DNA of 64,000 nucleotides from Candidatus Scalindua sp. (GCA_021776915.1 JAIQZU010000029.1:1-64000), one strand, 5' to 3'; counted from the first letter of the stretch, positions 7,610-16,699 are shown. Notes: generated from the sequence alone by a model not told the origin. A program made the numbers and translations.

Positions 7610-8548
7610 ATGAGAGAAAAAATTTTTTTGATTTCAACAATAATAGTTACATTCTTTTCATTCTGGCTGATATTTAACGATAATACAATGGGCATGAGAC
7701 AGGATGCCGATGCTGGATTACAATTGGACATAATCAGGGATGATCTTGCTACTTATTCAAAGATGAAACCGGAGGATGCAAGAGAATACTATGAAGAGGC
7801 GCTCAATGAACTCCATGCATTGATCGAAATGTTTGCAGGTACAGAAGAGGCGTTGAAAGCGAAGTTTTACATCGGAGCTACTTACAACCAATTAGGCAAT
7901 TTTGATGAAGCCATTAAATACTTTGATGATGTATTAAGCTTTCAGGATGAAATCAATCAGAATTTCAAGGCAAGGTTATTATATTTCAAGGCAAATGCCC
8001 TTTTAGGAAATGGCAAAGTACCGGAAGCGAAAGATGTTATTGCTGAATTAAGGAAAATCGAGCCCGGGGCAGCCAACGCCTTCGGCAAAGAACTGGGTGG
8101 TACTATGAGGGTCGGAATGAATGCCCCGGACTTTCATACCAAGGATTTCCAAGGAAACCCGGTAGATCTGTCACAATATGAAGGACAAATTATCATCATG
8201 AACTTTTGGGCAACATGGAATGATCAATGTATTCAGGAATTACAGGAAACAAAGAAGTTGTACAGAAAACTTAAAGGCCCTGATGTTCAATTCATTGGAG
8301 TCAGCCGTGATGATAACATTGATGATTTAAAAGGCTTTGTCAGGCAGCATAACATAGAATGGCCTCAAATATTTGAAGGAATGCGTCATAAAGGTATGAT
8401 GTCAAAATTGTATGATGTAAACAGAATACCCATAATATTCGTGCTGGATCAAGAAGGCAAGGTTCAGTATATCGGAAACCAAAAGGAAAAAATCACGCAA
8501 ATCGTTACAGCGCTGATTGTCAGAGCAGAAAAGAAATCTGGAGATTAA
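7610..8548 (+). CDS. TlpA/ResA-like thioredoxin-fold protein with N-terminal TPR region; CXXC reduced to a single Cys
   Basis: The 312-residue protein has an N-terminal hydrophobic anchor (residues 5-21), two to three TPR-like helices (about 55-150, including AKFYIGATYNQLGNFDEAIKYF) and a C-terminal thioredoxin fold starting at GMNAPDFHTKDFQG. The fold keeps the FWATW strand and a cis-Pro (NRIPIIFV). The redox motif, normally WCxxC, reads W203-N204-D-Q-C207, so the first, nucleophilic cysteine is missing. The protein probably sits outside the inner membrane. It may hold or sense a partner instead of acting as a dithiol reductant; a peroxiredoxin-like use of C207 is another option. The ATG follows GAGGATACTTCC. 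Confidence 0.75.
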   Translation: MREKIFLISTIIVTFFSFWLIFNDNTMGMRQDADAGLQLDIIRDDLATYSKMKPEDAREYYEEALNELHALIEMFAGTEEALKAKFYIGATYNQLGNFDEAIKYFDDVLSFQDEINQNFKARLLYFKANALLGNGKVPEAKDVIAELRKIEPGAANAFGKELGGTMRVGMNAPDFHTKDFQGNPVDLSQYEGQIIIMNFWATWNDQCIQELQETKKLYRKLKGPDVQFIGVSRDDNIDDLKGFVRQHNIEWPQIFEGMRHKGMMSKLYDVNRIPIIFVLDQEGKVQYIGNQKEKITQIVTALIVRAEKKSGD

Positions 8549-8579
8549 TCAAAAAAAGCCGTTATAGCATAGTACCGAG

Positions 8580-8885
8580 CTAAATATCTGAAACAGGTTT
8601 ATAACTCTGACTCACAAAAAGGTCGCAGCTGCATATGCCGTCTTTCTCTATTTCCTCCGCGTGGTATTCACACGGACAGATCATCTTTGCATCCATCTCT
8701 TTGTCGTCAGAAAGCATTCTGCACGGGCAATAAAAAAACCCGTTCTTTAATTTCCTCTTTGCCAGAGCCTTGATTATCTTGTCTACATGTTTCGAATCCG
8801 GATTCAGTTCGTATGGACTGGTTGCTGCATAGTCTTCGACTAATTTACGGGCATCTGTTTCTAACTGTACTATTCCATCATCCAA
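8580..8885 (-). CDS. ftrB: Ferredoxin:thioredoxin reductase catalytic (beta) subunit
   Basis: This 101-residue protein has the three Cys pairs of FTR beta: C53-P-C55, C70-P-C72 and C85-S-C87, which hold a [4Fe-4S] cluster next to a redox-active disulfide. The last pair is CSC where plant and cyanobacterial enzymes have CHC. The protein passes electrons from ferredoxin to thioredoxin. FtrB-like proteins without a variable alpha chain occur in many anaerobes, and no alpha gene is seen here. It lies just downstream of the TlpA-like gene on the opposite strand, which may be coincidence. Confidence 0.85.
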   Translation of the reverse strand: MDDGIVQLETDARKLVEDYAATSPYELNPDSKHVDKIIKALAKRKLKNGFFYCPCRMLSDDKEMDAKMICPCEYHAEEIEKDGICSCDLFVSQSYKPVSDI

Positions 8886-8996
8886 TCCAATTACCTCTTT
8901 AATAAGTTACTCTAAACCGGCAGGCAGGCGGAGACAACATGCTGGCAGTCTAGACATTTTGCTTAATCTATAGCAATCAACATTCATTACACAAAC

Positions 8997-11237
8997 ATGA
9001 CTAACCTCTCTTTCGAGAGGCCTGCCGTCATGCCAGAGAAAAAATTATATATTATGAAAAAGAATTTGCAAGGTAAAAGAGATTGGTTTATTCTTAAAAA
9101 TATGCTGATTGAAAATGTATTAGGAAAAAACGGAATAGTCGCAGATAAATTAGATTCTTACGAGCTTAGGCCCCAACAGTTGGATATGGCCCTGACGATT
9201 GAAAAGTCTATTGAAGAAAACAAGCATCTTATTATTGAAGCAGGAACCGGTGTAGGCAAAAGCATGGCATATCTGGTTCCGTTTATATTCTGGACTGTCA
9301 GAAACAAGAAAAAGGCTGTCATTTCAACGTATACCAAGACACTGCAGGAACAATTAATTAACAAAGACCTCCCCTTTCTTCGTAATGCATTAAGGTCTGT
9401 CAAAGATAATACCCGCCAGAAGGACTTGCCGCCTGGATCGGGACATAAACAGGAAGAAAAATTTGACTTCTCTTATACCCTTTGTGTTGGCGGGCAAAAC
9501 TATTTGTGCTTAAGAAGATTTAATCAGTTGCAAATGCACGGCCTCATTGACACAAAAAAAGAAGTCAAAGAACTTCAGAAGATCATCCAATGGGAAGGGC
9601 AGACAAAGAACGGCCTGAGATCAGAACTAGATTTTGAGCCGTCACAGGCAGTATGGAGTAAAGTATGCAGGGAATCCGATCTTTGCTTTGGAAAGAAGTG
9701 TATTTTCAATGACGATTGCCACTACTACAAGGCGCGAAGGAGAGAATATAAGGCCCATATCCTGGTTACAAACCATCATCTGTTTTTTGCAAATCTGGTA
9801 AATGAAGGCCGAGTCTTGCCGGATTTTGATGCAGTAGTCTTCGATGAAGCCCAGACACTGGAAGACGTCGCCACCAGTTACTTCGGTATAGCAATATCAA
9901 ACTTCAAGGTCAAATTCCTGCTAGATTCCATCCTGAACCCGAAAACCGGAAAGGGATTGATAACAAGGCTATTTAAACCGTCAGACAAGACTGTGGCTGC
10001 TATCCGGAAAACATTAGATGAGGGAAGGCGCGCCGGCGATCTTTTCTTCTCTGAGATTGCAGAAAAATTCGGTACAGACAGCAGAACCACCCGGATTCGA
10101 AAAAAGGGTGTCATTAACAACTATCTTAATAACCCCCTATCTAATCTTTCAGGAGCGCTGGAATCATTATTGAACCTGGTTAAGACAGAAGAGGAACGGT
10201 TGGAAATCTTCGCTTTTGCAAGCCGGTGTAATGAAATTAAAAAAAACATCTCTACCGTCATAAATCAGGATATGGAAGAGTATGTCTATTGGGCAGAAGT
10301 TGAGAAAAGAACAAACTCGCTCGGACTCTCAAACTATAAGTACGCAAGATGCTCCCTGTTTGCAGCGCCAATAAATATTGCTGATGATTTTGAGAAACAG
10401 ATATTTGATAAGATCAGGCCCGTAATCCTTACCTCCGCTACACTTTCAGTAAACGGAAATTTCAATTACATAAAGGAACGGTTGGGGATACCGGTCTGCA
10501 CACCTGCCGGAAATTTCCACCATGAAGAATTTGATTCCGGCATAACAAACGGTGGGGATTTTAGTGAAAAGATCATAGGGTCTCCATTTAACTTTTCAGA
10601 AAATGCGCTCATCTATGTTCCCGACAATATTCCGGACCCAAATCAGCAACCAGATGAATTCAAAAACAGTATAATAAAACACATAGAGGACATTATTTCT
10701 CACTCACAGGGAAGATCTTTTATACTCTTTACGAGTTTCAAGATGCTTAACAGCGTATACGAAGAGATCCAGGATGATCTGGACGAGTTTACCCTTTTCC
10801 GGCAGGGAGATAAACCAAGATATCAATTGATTGAGGAGTTTAAGGCCGCTCAAAAATCAGTTCTCTTTGGCACCGCTACATTCTGGCAGGGAGTTGATGT
10901 GCCCGGTGAAGCCCTGAAGTGTGTGATAATAACCAAACTACCCTTCGCAGTTCCCAGTGACCCGATAATCGAAGCAAGGATGGAACTGCTGAAAGCCCAA
11001 AACAAGAATCCATTTATGGATTACCAGGTACCACAGGCAATTACCCTGTTAAGGCAGGGGTTTGGCCGCCTTATCAGGACAGGCACTGACACGGGTATAG
11101 TCGCAATCCTGGATCCCCGCATCAAGAGCAAGTTTTACGGCAGACACTTCCTGAATTCACTTCCCGATTGCAAAAAAACCTCTGATATAAAAGTCATTAA
11201 AAACTTTCTCAATCTTGCTCATAACCATGTAGATTAA
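8997..11237 (+). CDS. DinG/XPD-family ATP-dependent DNA helicase
   Basis: Up to 746 residues. Motifs are the Q-motif region RPQQLDMA (59-66), Walker A EAGTGVGKS (81-89), a DEAH-type box as FDEAQ (about 281-285), TSATL for motif III, and GFGRLIRTG for motif VI near the C-terminus. Cysteines in CRESDLCFGKKC and NDDC (about 223-241) together with C.G.QNYLC upstream fit the [4Fe-4S] cluster of XPD/DinG helicases. Such enzymes unwind forked DNA and R-loops during repair. An internal ATG at 9102 (MLIENVLGKNG) may be the true start, as family members usually begin about 25 residues before the RPQQ motif. The last 71 bp of the gene are repeated at 11988. Confidence 0.85.
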   Translation: MTNLSFERPAVMPEKKLYIMKKNLQGKRDWFILKNMLIENVLGKNGIVADKLDSYELRPQQLDMALTIEKSIEENKHLIIEAGTGVGKSMAYLVPFIFWTVRNKKKAVISTYTKTLQEQLINKDLPFLRNALRSVKDNTRQKDLPPGSGHKQEEKFDFSYTLCVGGQNYLCLRRFNQLQMHGLIDTKKEVKELQKIIQWEGQTKNGLRSELDFEPSQAVWSKVCRESDLCFGKKCIFNDDCHYYKARRREYKAHILVTNHHLFFANLVNEGRVLPDFDAVVFDEAQTLEDVATSYFGIAISNFKVKFLLDSILNPKTGKGLITRLFKPSDKTVAAIRKTLDEGRRAGDLFFSEIAEKFGTDSRTTRIRKKGVINNYLNNPLSNLSGALESLLNLVKTEEERLEIFAFASRCNEIKKNISTVINQDMEEYVYWAEVEKRTNSLGLSNYKYARCSLFAAPINIADDFEKQIFDKIRPVILTSATLSVNGNFNYIKERLGIPVCTPAGNFHHEEFDSGITNGGDFSEKIIGSPFNFSENALIYVPDNIPDPNQQPDEFKNSIIKHIEDIISHSQGRSFILFTSFKMLNSVYEEIQDDLDEFTLFRQGDKPRYQLIEEFKAAQKSVLFGTATFWQGVDVPGEALKCVIITKLPFAVPSDPIIEARMELLKAQNKNPFMDYQVPQAITLLRQGFGRLIRTGTDTGIVAILDPRIKSKFYGRHFLNSLPDCKKTSDIKVIKNFLNLAHNHVD
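11167..11237 (+). repeat. 71-bp direct repeat, left copy (3' end of the DinG-like gene)
   Basis: The end of the helicase gene, encoding CKKTSDIKVIKNFLNLAHNHVD, is repeated at 11988-12058 with 67 of 71 bases identical by eye. The two copies bracket the toxin-antitoxin cassette, as expected for an insertion that duplicated or replaced the gene's 3' end. Confidence 0.85.
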
Positions 11238-11388
11238 AACACATACCTGATACCTTGTTTAGCGGAATGAGGTGGAGCCTTCCTGCCCCCGCCAGAATGC
11301 ACGTCGGGCTGGCAACTGACTGGTCAGACGGGTAATCTTCCATAGAACAGCACGTATAAAAAGTTGGCTTCATGGGTTGGTTAAGTGG

Positions 11389-11586
11389 TTATTTCAAATC
11401 TAAATCTTTAATAACCTTGCTCAAAGGAATACTTTCTTCATTCTTTGAGCTTTCTTTTGCTTCTCTTAAATCTTTTAAATCTTCATAGTTTTCTAACTCT
11501 TCTTTTATAGCAGTAAACTCCTCGTATGGTAATATTACAAATTCTTTTTTTCCATTTTTCTCAATTATCTGCGGATGAAGTGTCAT
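11389..11586 (-). CDS. Phd/YefM-type antitoxin
   Basis: This 65-residue protein opens MTLHPQIIEKNGKKEFVILP followed by YEEFTAIKEELENYEDL, the usual N-terminal DNA-binding fold and start of the toxin-wrapping helix of Phd/YefM antitoxins. The C-terminal half is charged and probably disordered without toxin. It starts 10 bp after the stop of the RelE-like gene, so the order is toxin first. An AGGAGATAATC ribosome site lies before the start. The pair is presumably autoregulated. Confidence 0.8.
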   Translation of the reverse strand: MTLHPQIIEKNGKKEFVILPYEEFTAIKEELENYEDLKDLREAKESSKNEESIPLSKVIKDLDLK

Positions 11587-11596
11587 GATTATCTCC

Positions 11597-11845
11597 TTAA
11601 CGATATACGTCTTTACGATGTTTTATTTTATAAATTACAATTTTATTAATTTCTATTTCAAATAGTATTCGCCAATCCCCAACCCTCAATCTGTATTCAG
11701 GAGTATGTTTTGTTAGTTTTTTTACCTCACCTTGTAAATCATTTTCCATTTCTGTAATTCTTGCAGCAATTTTCTTTGCATCTTCCTTTGAAATCTTTTT
11801 AAGATCTTTAATTGCTTTTGGTTTCAAGAACGTTTGGTATTTCAT
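11597..11845 (-). CDS. RelE/ParE-family toxin
   Basis: The 82-residue protein MKYQTFLKPKAIKDLKKISK... has the RelE fold signature: helix-rich N-terminus, then VKKLTKHTPEYRLRVGDWRILFEIE and IVIYKIKHRKDVYR. The Arg residues in YRLRVGDWR and the C-terminal HRKDVY match positions used for ribosome-dependent mRNA cleavage in RelE relatives; a gyrase-type (ParE) target is less likely. It is upstream of its antitoxin in one transcript. The cassette is flanked by 71-bp direct repeats of the helicase gene end. Confidence 0.85.
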   Translation of the reverse strand: MKYQTFLKPKAIKDLKKISKEDAKKIAARITEMENDLQGEVKKLTKHTPEYRLRVGDWRILFEIEINKIVIYKIKHRKDVYR

Positions 11846-11872
11846 TCTTTAATAAACAGCACGTGAATTATT

Positions 11873-12058
11873 GTGAAATCGATTTACATGCTAAAACAAT
11901 GTACATCAGTATTCAAGGTAAAAATGGGGATACATTTGTACATAGTCAGGGTAAGCCTAAACACATTCCTTACGGCATATAAATCATATTGTAAAAAAAC
12001 CTCTGATATAAAAGTCATTAAAAACTTTCTTGAACTTGCTCATAACCATGTAGATTAA
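11873..12058 (+). pseudogene. Remnant ORF ending in a duplicate of the DinG-like C-terminus
   Basis: A 61-codon frame whose last 22 codons repeat the end of the helicase gene (CKKTSDIKVIKNFLELAHNHVD). The first 39 residues match nothing recognisable and appear to be random sequence fused in frame. It is best read as the far copy of the gene end displaced by the cassette insertion, not as a working gene. Confidence 0.6.
11988..12058 (+). repeat. 71-bp direct repeat, right copy
   Basis: It matches 11167-11237 with four mismatches, three of them clustered (around 12030-12035). The distance between copies is 821 bp and the interval contains one divergent toxin-antitoxin pair and no integrase or transposase. 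Confidence 0.85.
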
Positions 12059-12378
12059 TTATCTTAGCTCAGCGGCAGTCACGTCATTCGCAGGAAAGAT
12101 TGATCAGGATATTCTTTGTTTGCTGTTCTTACGTTAAACATATATAATACCGAGCAGATGAAGTCATTGTTGATTTCATAGAACATGCTCTAAATAGCCC
12201 CCCTCAGCGCAACGTATTTGAACTCAGGTTTGCTATATTACCACAATCATAAGGTGTTCTCCGATTCCACACCTGCTATGTCGTGGATATTTTTGAGTCA
12301 TGCGATCATTATACATTTAAACTTTATGCCTGGGATCGGTCACTTTGATATTGGTCAGGCAGATCACAGGATAATTTT
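12059..12378. other. Non-coding leader region before rhlE
   Basis: About 320 bp without a convincing gene. A frame from 12218 overlaps the rhlE start and has no family features. The region may hold the rhlE promoter and a long 5' leader; no clear motif was identified. The boundary between the helicase-gene repeat and the GC-richer rhlE region falls here. Confidence 0.4.
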
Positions 12379-13659
12379 ATGTCATTTGAAAATTTGGGTC
12401 TTCGTCCGGAAATACTGACCGGAGTTAAATTTCAGGGTTATATTGAACCGACACCTATTCAGCAGCAGGCAATTCCGGTCATTATGCAGGGCAGGGATAT
12501 TCTCGCCGGGGCTCAGACTGGCACGGGCAAAACCGCGGCTTTCACGCTGCCGCTTCTACATCTTTTAAGCACTCAAGGCCATCGCGGCGGTCATCGTCCG
12601 CGGGCCCTCATTCTGACGCCGACTCGCGAACTGGCGGCTCAGGTCGGAAAAAGCGTCGAGACTTACGGGCAGGGACTGCACATACGTTCAACTATTATTT
12701 TCGGAGGAGTCGGCATTGCTCCCCAGATAAAACTCCTGCGCCAGGGCGTTCATATCGTCATCGGTACTCCGGGCCGTCTTCTCGATCTTGCCGGCCAGAA
12801 AGCTCTCGATCTTTCGCATATTGAAGTGCTGATTCTTGACGAGGCGGATCGCATGCTGGATATGGGCTTTATTCACGACATCCGTAAAATTATTCGCATG
12901 GTGCCGAAGAAGCGGCAGACTCTGTTTTTTTCTGCAACTTATTCGAAAGAGATCAAAGCGCTGGCAGATACCATTCTCTATAAGCCGAAGTTAGTTGAAG
13001 TAGCACGCCAGAATGCACCGGCAGAAAACGTTGATCAATGTGTTTACCATGTGCCAAAATCCAGCAAGTGCAAATTGCTGTCTCACCTGATTATAGAAGG
13101 CGATTGGAATCAGGTGCTGGTATTCACCAAGACCAAGCACGGCGCCAACCGTCTGGCAAAGCAGTTGGAAAAGAACGGTATTATGGCGTCTGCCATTCAC
13201 GGCAACAAAAGTCAGTCGGCGCGGACGCTTGCTCTGGCAGAGTTCAAGGCCTGTAAAGTGCGCGTTCTTGTAGCAACGGATATCGCCTCTCGAGGCCTGG
13301 ATATCGATCGCCTTCCGCACGTGGTGAATTACGATATGCCGAATATTTCGGAGGACTACGTACACCGCATCGGCCGCACCGGTCGTGCCGGCAGCACAGG
13401 AGAGGCGATTTCTCTGGTGACGGACGAAGAGATAAAACTGCTGCGCGCTATTGAGCGCCTGATTAAGAAGGTGATTCCGGTCAACCGTATCGAAGGCTTT
13501 TCGGATTCTGCGAAAGCTCCGAAAAAGGACAAGGCTGCCGGGGTTGAGGCTCACAGGCACCGCCGCAGCAGCGGCAGTAAAGGTACCTTCAGGGGTGGCA
13601 AGCCCCATGAGTTCAAAGGCAAGAGTAGTGGCAAGAGACGTAGAACATCTTCTAAGTGA
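12379..13659 (+). CDS. rhlE: DEAD-box ATP-dependent RNA helicase RhlE
   Basis: The 426-residue protein has the complete DEAD-box set: Q motif ([11 protein letters not shown]), motif [38 protein letters not shown], and [10 protein letters not shown]. The tail is basic and rich in Gly, Ser, Arg and Lys, as in RhlE. It remodels structured RNA in ribosome assembly or mRNA decay. The GC content and codon choice (many GCG, CGC, CTG codons) are clearly higher in GC than those of recA or dnaB in this window, and the protein looks proteobacterial. The stop overlaps the end of the convergent yaiI-like gene by 8 bp. Confidence 0.93.
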   Translation: MSFENLGLRPEILTGVKFQGYIEPTPIQQQAIPVIMQGRDILAGAQTGTGKTAAFTLPLLHLLSTQGHRGGHRPRALILTPTRELAAQVGKSVETYGQGLHIRSTIIFGGVGIAPQIKLLRQGVHIVIGTPGRLLDLAGQKALDLSHIEVLILDEADRMLDMGFIHDIRKIIRMVPKKRQTLFFSATYSKEIKALADTILYKPKLVEVARQNAPAENVDQCVYHVPKSSKCKLLSHLIIEGDWNQVLVFTKTKHGANRLAKQLEKNGIMASAIHGNKSQSARTLALAEFKACKVRVLVATDIASRGLDIDRLPHVVNYDMPNISEDYVHRIGRTGRAGSTGEAISLVTDEEIKLLRAIERLIKKVIPVNRIEGFSDSAKAPKKDKAAGVEAHRHRRSSGSKGTFRGGKPHEFKGKSSGKRRRTSSK

Positions 13660-14113
13660 TGAGATGCTTACGACGGATTGTTTGAATCACTTCGTCGAGC
13701 TGTTGAAGAAAGCGTGACCGGTCACGCTTCTTGAGCGGCGGAGGCCCGCCCGTTATCTCTCCTGCGCCACGAAGTGCTGACAACAGGTCCCGGGTTGCGA
13801 CGATATGACCGATGTTATTTTCCGTGAACGGCTTTCCGGTTGTACCAATTACACGTGCGCTTTTCTTCAGGCATCGGCTCGCAAGCGGAATGTCAGCGGT
13901 AACCACGATGTCGTGAGGTTGTACGTGCTCGACAATCCAGTCATCAGCCGCATCAAATCCGTCCTCTACAACTTCGAGTGTAATCCTTTGTTCATTCGGA
14001 ACTCGCATCCAGGAATTGGTCACCAATGTTACATCAAGGCTATATCGGCTTGCGACGCGGTACACCTCCGGTTTAACCGGGCACGCATCAGCATCGACAA
14101 AGATATGCAGCAA
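13652..14113 (-). CDS. yaiI: YaiI/YqxD family (UPF0178, DUF188) protein
   Basis: The 153-residue protein begins [20 protein letters not shown], the family hallmark, with NYN/PIN-like acidic residues (D7, D9) and later VVTADIPLA and [11 protein letters not shown]. The fold suggests a nuclease-related protein, but no activity is established for the family. It converges with rhlE, overlapping its 3' end by 8 bp. Like its neighbours it is GC-rich compared with the window and looks laterally acquired. Confidence 0.9.
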   Translation of the reverse strand: MLHIFVDADACPVKPEVYRVASRYSLDVTLVTNSWMRVPNEQRITLEVVEDGFDAADDWIVEHVQPHDIVVTADIPLASRCLKKSARVIGTTGKPFTENNIGHIVATRDLLSALRGAGEITGGPPPLKKRDRSRFLQQLDEVIQTIRRKHLIT

Positions 14114-14166
14114 ACGAAGATCCTCCCATCACCCCGGTTTTGAAATCAGTTCATTTGTTTTAAATG

Positions 14167-15705
14167 TTACCAGTCGATTGGAAAGTAGTCCTTCAGGAAT
14201 TTCCCAGCCCAATGTCTGCCGGTAAGAATGCCATCAAAAAACGGATCACAAACTCTTGCCGCTCCATCCACAATATCCAATGGAGGTTGAAAATCATGCA
14301 CGTTTTGTTTGAATTGAGAAAGTTCTATCGGGTCTTCATCAGTCACCCAACCTGTATCTACCGCATTCATGAAAATACCATATTTTGCGAAATCGCCTGC
14401 CGAGGTGTGGGTCAGCATATTTAAGGCAGCCTTCGCCATATTCGTATGGGGATGACGATCTGACTTTTTAAACCGGTAAAACTTGCCTTCCACCGCTGTT
14501 ACGTTCACAATGTGCTTTTGCCCGGTATTATCACGTTTCATCAAGTTCGCCAGACGATTGCACAATACAAACGGAGCGACGGCATTCACCAATTGTACTT
14601 CCAGCATTTCCGGGGTTTCGATATTACCGAGCTTCAGACGCCAGCTATTTGTTTTTCGTAAATCAACCTGCTGAAGATCCACATCAAGTTCTCCTTTTGG
14701 AAACAGTTCCGCGGCAACTATAGAGTTGTCGAAATTATATGGAATTTGAGAAAGTTCTGCAGATGCACGTAATCCAATTCCAGGGCCTTGTCCGTGCCAT
14801 GCAACAGGAAGAAGGGAACCTTGCTCCTGTTCGTTATGGCAAAGCGCTGTCATCTGCTTTTTACAGGCTTCATGGTTACCCAGAAGAATCCGTACATCTT
14901 TCGATAAGTTGTGTAATGGTTTTGTCTCATTCTCAATTAAGTGCGCATAAAACCCCGGAGGTCGCCGAACTGTCTGAGCTGCATTATTGATCAGTATATC
15001 AAGGCGGTCATAGCTTTGCTCGATGTAGCGGGCAAAGATTTCCACACTTGGCGTATGGCGTAAATCAAGTCCATGAATATGCAGACGCTCTTTCCAATTA
15101 GAAAAATCTTCTTCTTTTGCATATCGCTCTGCCGAATCAACCGGGAAACGTGTGGTAGCAATTACCGTGGCGCCGGCACGAAGCAGCATCAATGTCGCAT
15201 GGTAGCCAATCTTAAGCCGAGAGCCGGTAATCAATGCAACTTTCCCGTGAAGCGGCGCAGATTGAAATCGTTTTCTATAATTCAGGTCACCACAGGATTT
15301 ACACATCGAATCATAAAAATGATGGAGCGTTGTAAACTCCGCTTTACAGACATAACAATTGCGTCCGGAACTCAGTTCGTCAGGATTAAACTCCGATTCA
15401 ATCCTATCCATCGGAAGTTCTTTCGGAGCGCTGAATACATCTTTTAACCTGGCATCCCGGATTCCCGTATTACGCCGGGCACTTCTGTCCGCTTTTTTTA
15501 ATCCATTGCTCTTCGCAGCCTTTTCATCTTTACGACGTTTCTTCCTCTCTTCAGTTGAAGGCCTTGCAATTTTCCCCGCTGCCGTAAATAGTTTTTGTTT
15601 CTCCTGCCTGCTTAAACAGACAAGTTGTTCGCTATTTTCAACCAAAGCTTCAAGTGTTTCGATACAGTTTTGTATCTCTTCCAATGTATATTTTCTATTT
15701 TCCAT
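14167..15705 (-). CDS. SDR-family oxidoreductase with N-terminal zinc-ribbon extension and atypical active site
   Basis: This is a 512-residue protein. Residues 1-100 are charged and helical. C117-YV-C120 and C135-KS-C138 form a four-Cys zinc ribbon. The Rossmann domain starts at [17 protein letters not shown] (TGxxxxIG, about 160-167). A DINNA-like motif is present (ILINNAAQT). The usual catalytic Ser is Thr in [10 protein letters not shown], and the YxxxK motif reads T-NMA-K in [12 protein letters not shown], so the general-acid tyrosine is missing. The enzyme may have a different mechanism or may only bind nucleotide. Long SDR proteins of this kind occur in proteobacteria and some eukaryotes; substrates are unknown to me. 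It is about 50 bp upstream of yaiI on the same strand. Confidence 0.75.
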   Translation of the reverse strand: MENRKYTLEEIQNCIETLEALVENSEQLVCLSRQEKQKLFTAAGKIARPSTEERKKRRKDEKAAKSNGLKKADRSARRNTGIRDARLKDVFSAPKELPMDRIESEFNPDELSSGRNCYVCKAEFTTLHHFYDSMCKSCGDLNYRKRFQSAPLHGKVALITGSRLKIGYHATLMLLRAGATVIATTRFPVDSAERYAKEEDFSNWKERLHIHGLDLRHTPSVEIFARYIEQSYDRLDILINNAAQTVRRPPGFYAHLIENETKPLHNLSKDVRILLGNHEACKKQMTALCHNEQEQGSLLPVAWHGQGPGIGLRASAELSQIPYNFDNSIVAAELFPKGELDVDLQQVDLRKTNSWRLKLGNIETPEMLEVQLVNAVAPFVLCNRLANLMKRDNTGQKHIVNVTAVEGKFYRFKKSDRHPHTNMAKAALNMLTHTSAGDFAKYGIFMNAVDTGWVTDEDPIELSQFKQNVHDFQPPLDIVDGAARVCDPFFDGILTGRHWAGKFLKDYFPIDW

Positions 15706-15729
15706 AAATACCTAATCCTCACACAAAGC

Positions 15730-15754
15730 TCCCCGGACAAAAGGCGCCGAGGAC
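15730..15754 (+). repeat. 25-bp dispersed repeat, copy 2
   Basis: Best-preserved copy of the unit that starts TCCCCGGACA and ends GCGCCGAGGAC. The 17499 copy is its exact reverse complement over 25 bases. Confidence 0.7.
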
Positions 15755-15923
15755 AAGCACAAGAACACAAAGGGTAAAACTATTGCCTTTTGTTTTTTAA
15801 ATTTCATTCTCTTAGCGTTTTTTGCGGCTCTGCGTGAGAACCTTCTTTTTTCCTCTCGCCAAGACGCTAAGAACGCCAAGAGGTTTTTATTCCAACCCGG
15901 TTACGATCCGTGTGATTATTTTT

Positions 15924-16151
15924 TCAGTCTTTATCCTTTTGCATGGCAATGTATAAGCGCTCGACCTTCTTCCTTGCCCAGGGCGTTCTTCGCAGGAACT
16001 TGAGGCTGGACTTCACAGAGGGATCGCTGTTGAAACACCGGATATTTATACGTATGCCTAACTCGTCCCATCCATAATACTCAACCAGACTGTTAACGAT
16101 TTGTTCCAGGGTCACACCGTGCAAAGGGTTATTGGCTTGCTGTTCACTCAT
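15924..16151 (-). CDS. VF530/DUF2132 family small DNA-binding-like protein
   Basis: The 75-residue protein has the diagnostic sequence [20 protein letters not shown] followed by [33 protein letters not shown] and KVE.LY. A structure for a Vibrio member of this family suggested a DNA-binding fold; the cellular role is unknown. Family members are common in gammaproteobacteria, supporting an outside origin of this block. It is followed on the minus strand side by a 212-bp gap with a 25-bp repeat. Confidence 0.88.
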   Translation of the reverse strand: MSEQQANNPLHGVTLEQIVNSLVEYYGWDELGIRINIRCFNSDPSVKSSLKFLRRTPWARKKVERLYIAMQKDKD

Positions 16152-16268
16152 GATCCGGGCTTCGTCACTCTATAATTAAAGAAATGTGATTCCCTATTTT
16201 ATAGGCTTCAATGGTGCAACAAAATTTGGCCGCCACTTAATCCTGTGGAATGTGGAAATCTGAGTCAC

Positions 16269-16586
16269 TCAATCTTTTACGTTTATTTTCTGCTCTTCCC
16301 TGGACTTTTTGTTCCTATGACCCGGTTTGGCCAGAATTTCCAGATAAAAGGATTCGAGCTGTTTTGATCCGGCCTGATCAATGGATTTATCAATGTCCGA
16401 CACATGAATAACGTCACTACTTGCCTCATCAACACCGAACCGACAGTCAAAAGCCCAATAATCTGCATCTTCGGGTAGTCTCTTTCTACGTTCTCTTCTT
16501 AGATACTTTCTAACTTCATGTTTGATGGCTTGAACAAGCCTGTTAGCTTTGATCTTTGGATGGGTCAATTTAAACGTTTTTCTCAT
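16269..16586 (-). CDS. DUF6172 family protein
   Basis: Starting at ATG 16586 the 105-residue protein reads MRKTFKLTHPKIKANRLVQA, then IKHEVRKYLRRERRKRLPED and ADYWAFDCRFG, which is the typical form of this small uncharacterised family (often about 100 residues). A longer frame to 16679 would begin inside the inverted repeat at 16618-16699 and is not favoured. The function is unknown; the central part is strongly basic. The inverted-repeat element lies 31 bp upstream and may influence expression. Confidence 0.8.
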   Translation of the reverse strand: MRKTFKLTHPKIKANRLVQAIKHEVRKYLRRERRKRLPEDADYWAFDCRFGVDEASSDVIHVSDIDKSIDQAGSKQLESFYLEILAKPGHRNKKSREEQKINVKD

Positions 16587-16617
16587 AGTGATCTCAAAGG
16601 GTGTGACTGGCACAATC

Positions 16618-16699
16618 AAAACGGGGTCATTCTTTACAATTGACAAGCAAGACTGTCTAGTCTTAGTAACTGTCAACAATAAAGAACTGACCCCGTTTT
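16618..16699. repeat. 82-bp imperfect inverted repeat with GGGGTCA/TGACCCC ends (REP/MITE-like)
   Basis: Left arm AAAACGGGGTCA (16618-16629) continues to TTGACA (16640-16645); the right arm (16671-16699) is its near-complement ending TGACCCCGTTTT. Arms are about 28 bases with a few mismatches and a 25-base centre. Such GGGGTCA palindromes are often mobilised by REP-associated tyrosine transposases, none of which is in the window. Confidence 0.7.

Noticed and set aside
11389-11845. Full integrative element in the helicase-gene duplication
   Set aside because: No integrase, transposase or further cargo gene is present; only the toxin-antitoxin pair lies between the repeats.
12218-12418. 66-codon frame overlapping the rhlE start
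   Set aside because: It has no family features, overlaps the well-supported rhlE N-terminus in another frame and lacks a ribosome site.
13038-13608. Long frames on either strand inside rhlE
   Set aside because: They are shadows of the GC-rich DEAD-box gene; rhlE carries all helicase motifs.
16587-16679. Upstream extension of the DUF6172 gene
   Set aside because: The added codons lie in the inverted repeat; the family starts at MRKTFKL (16586).
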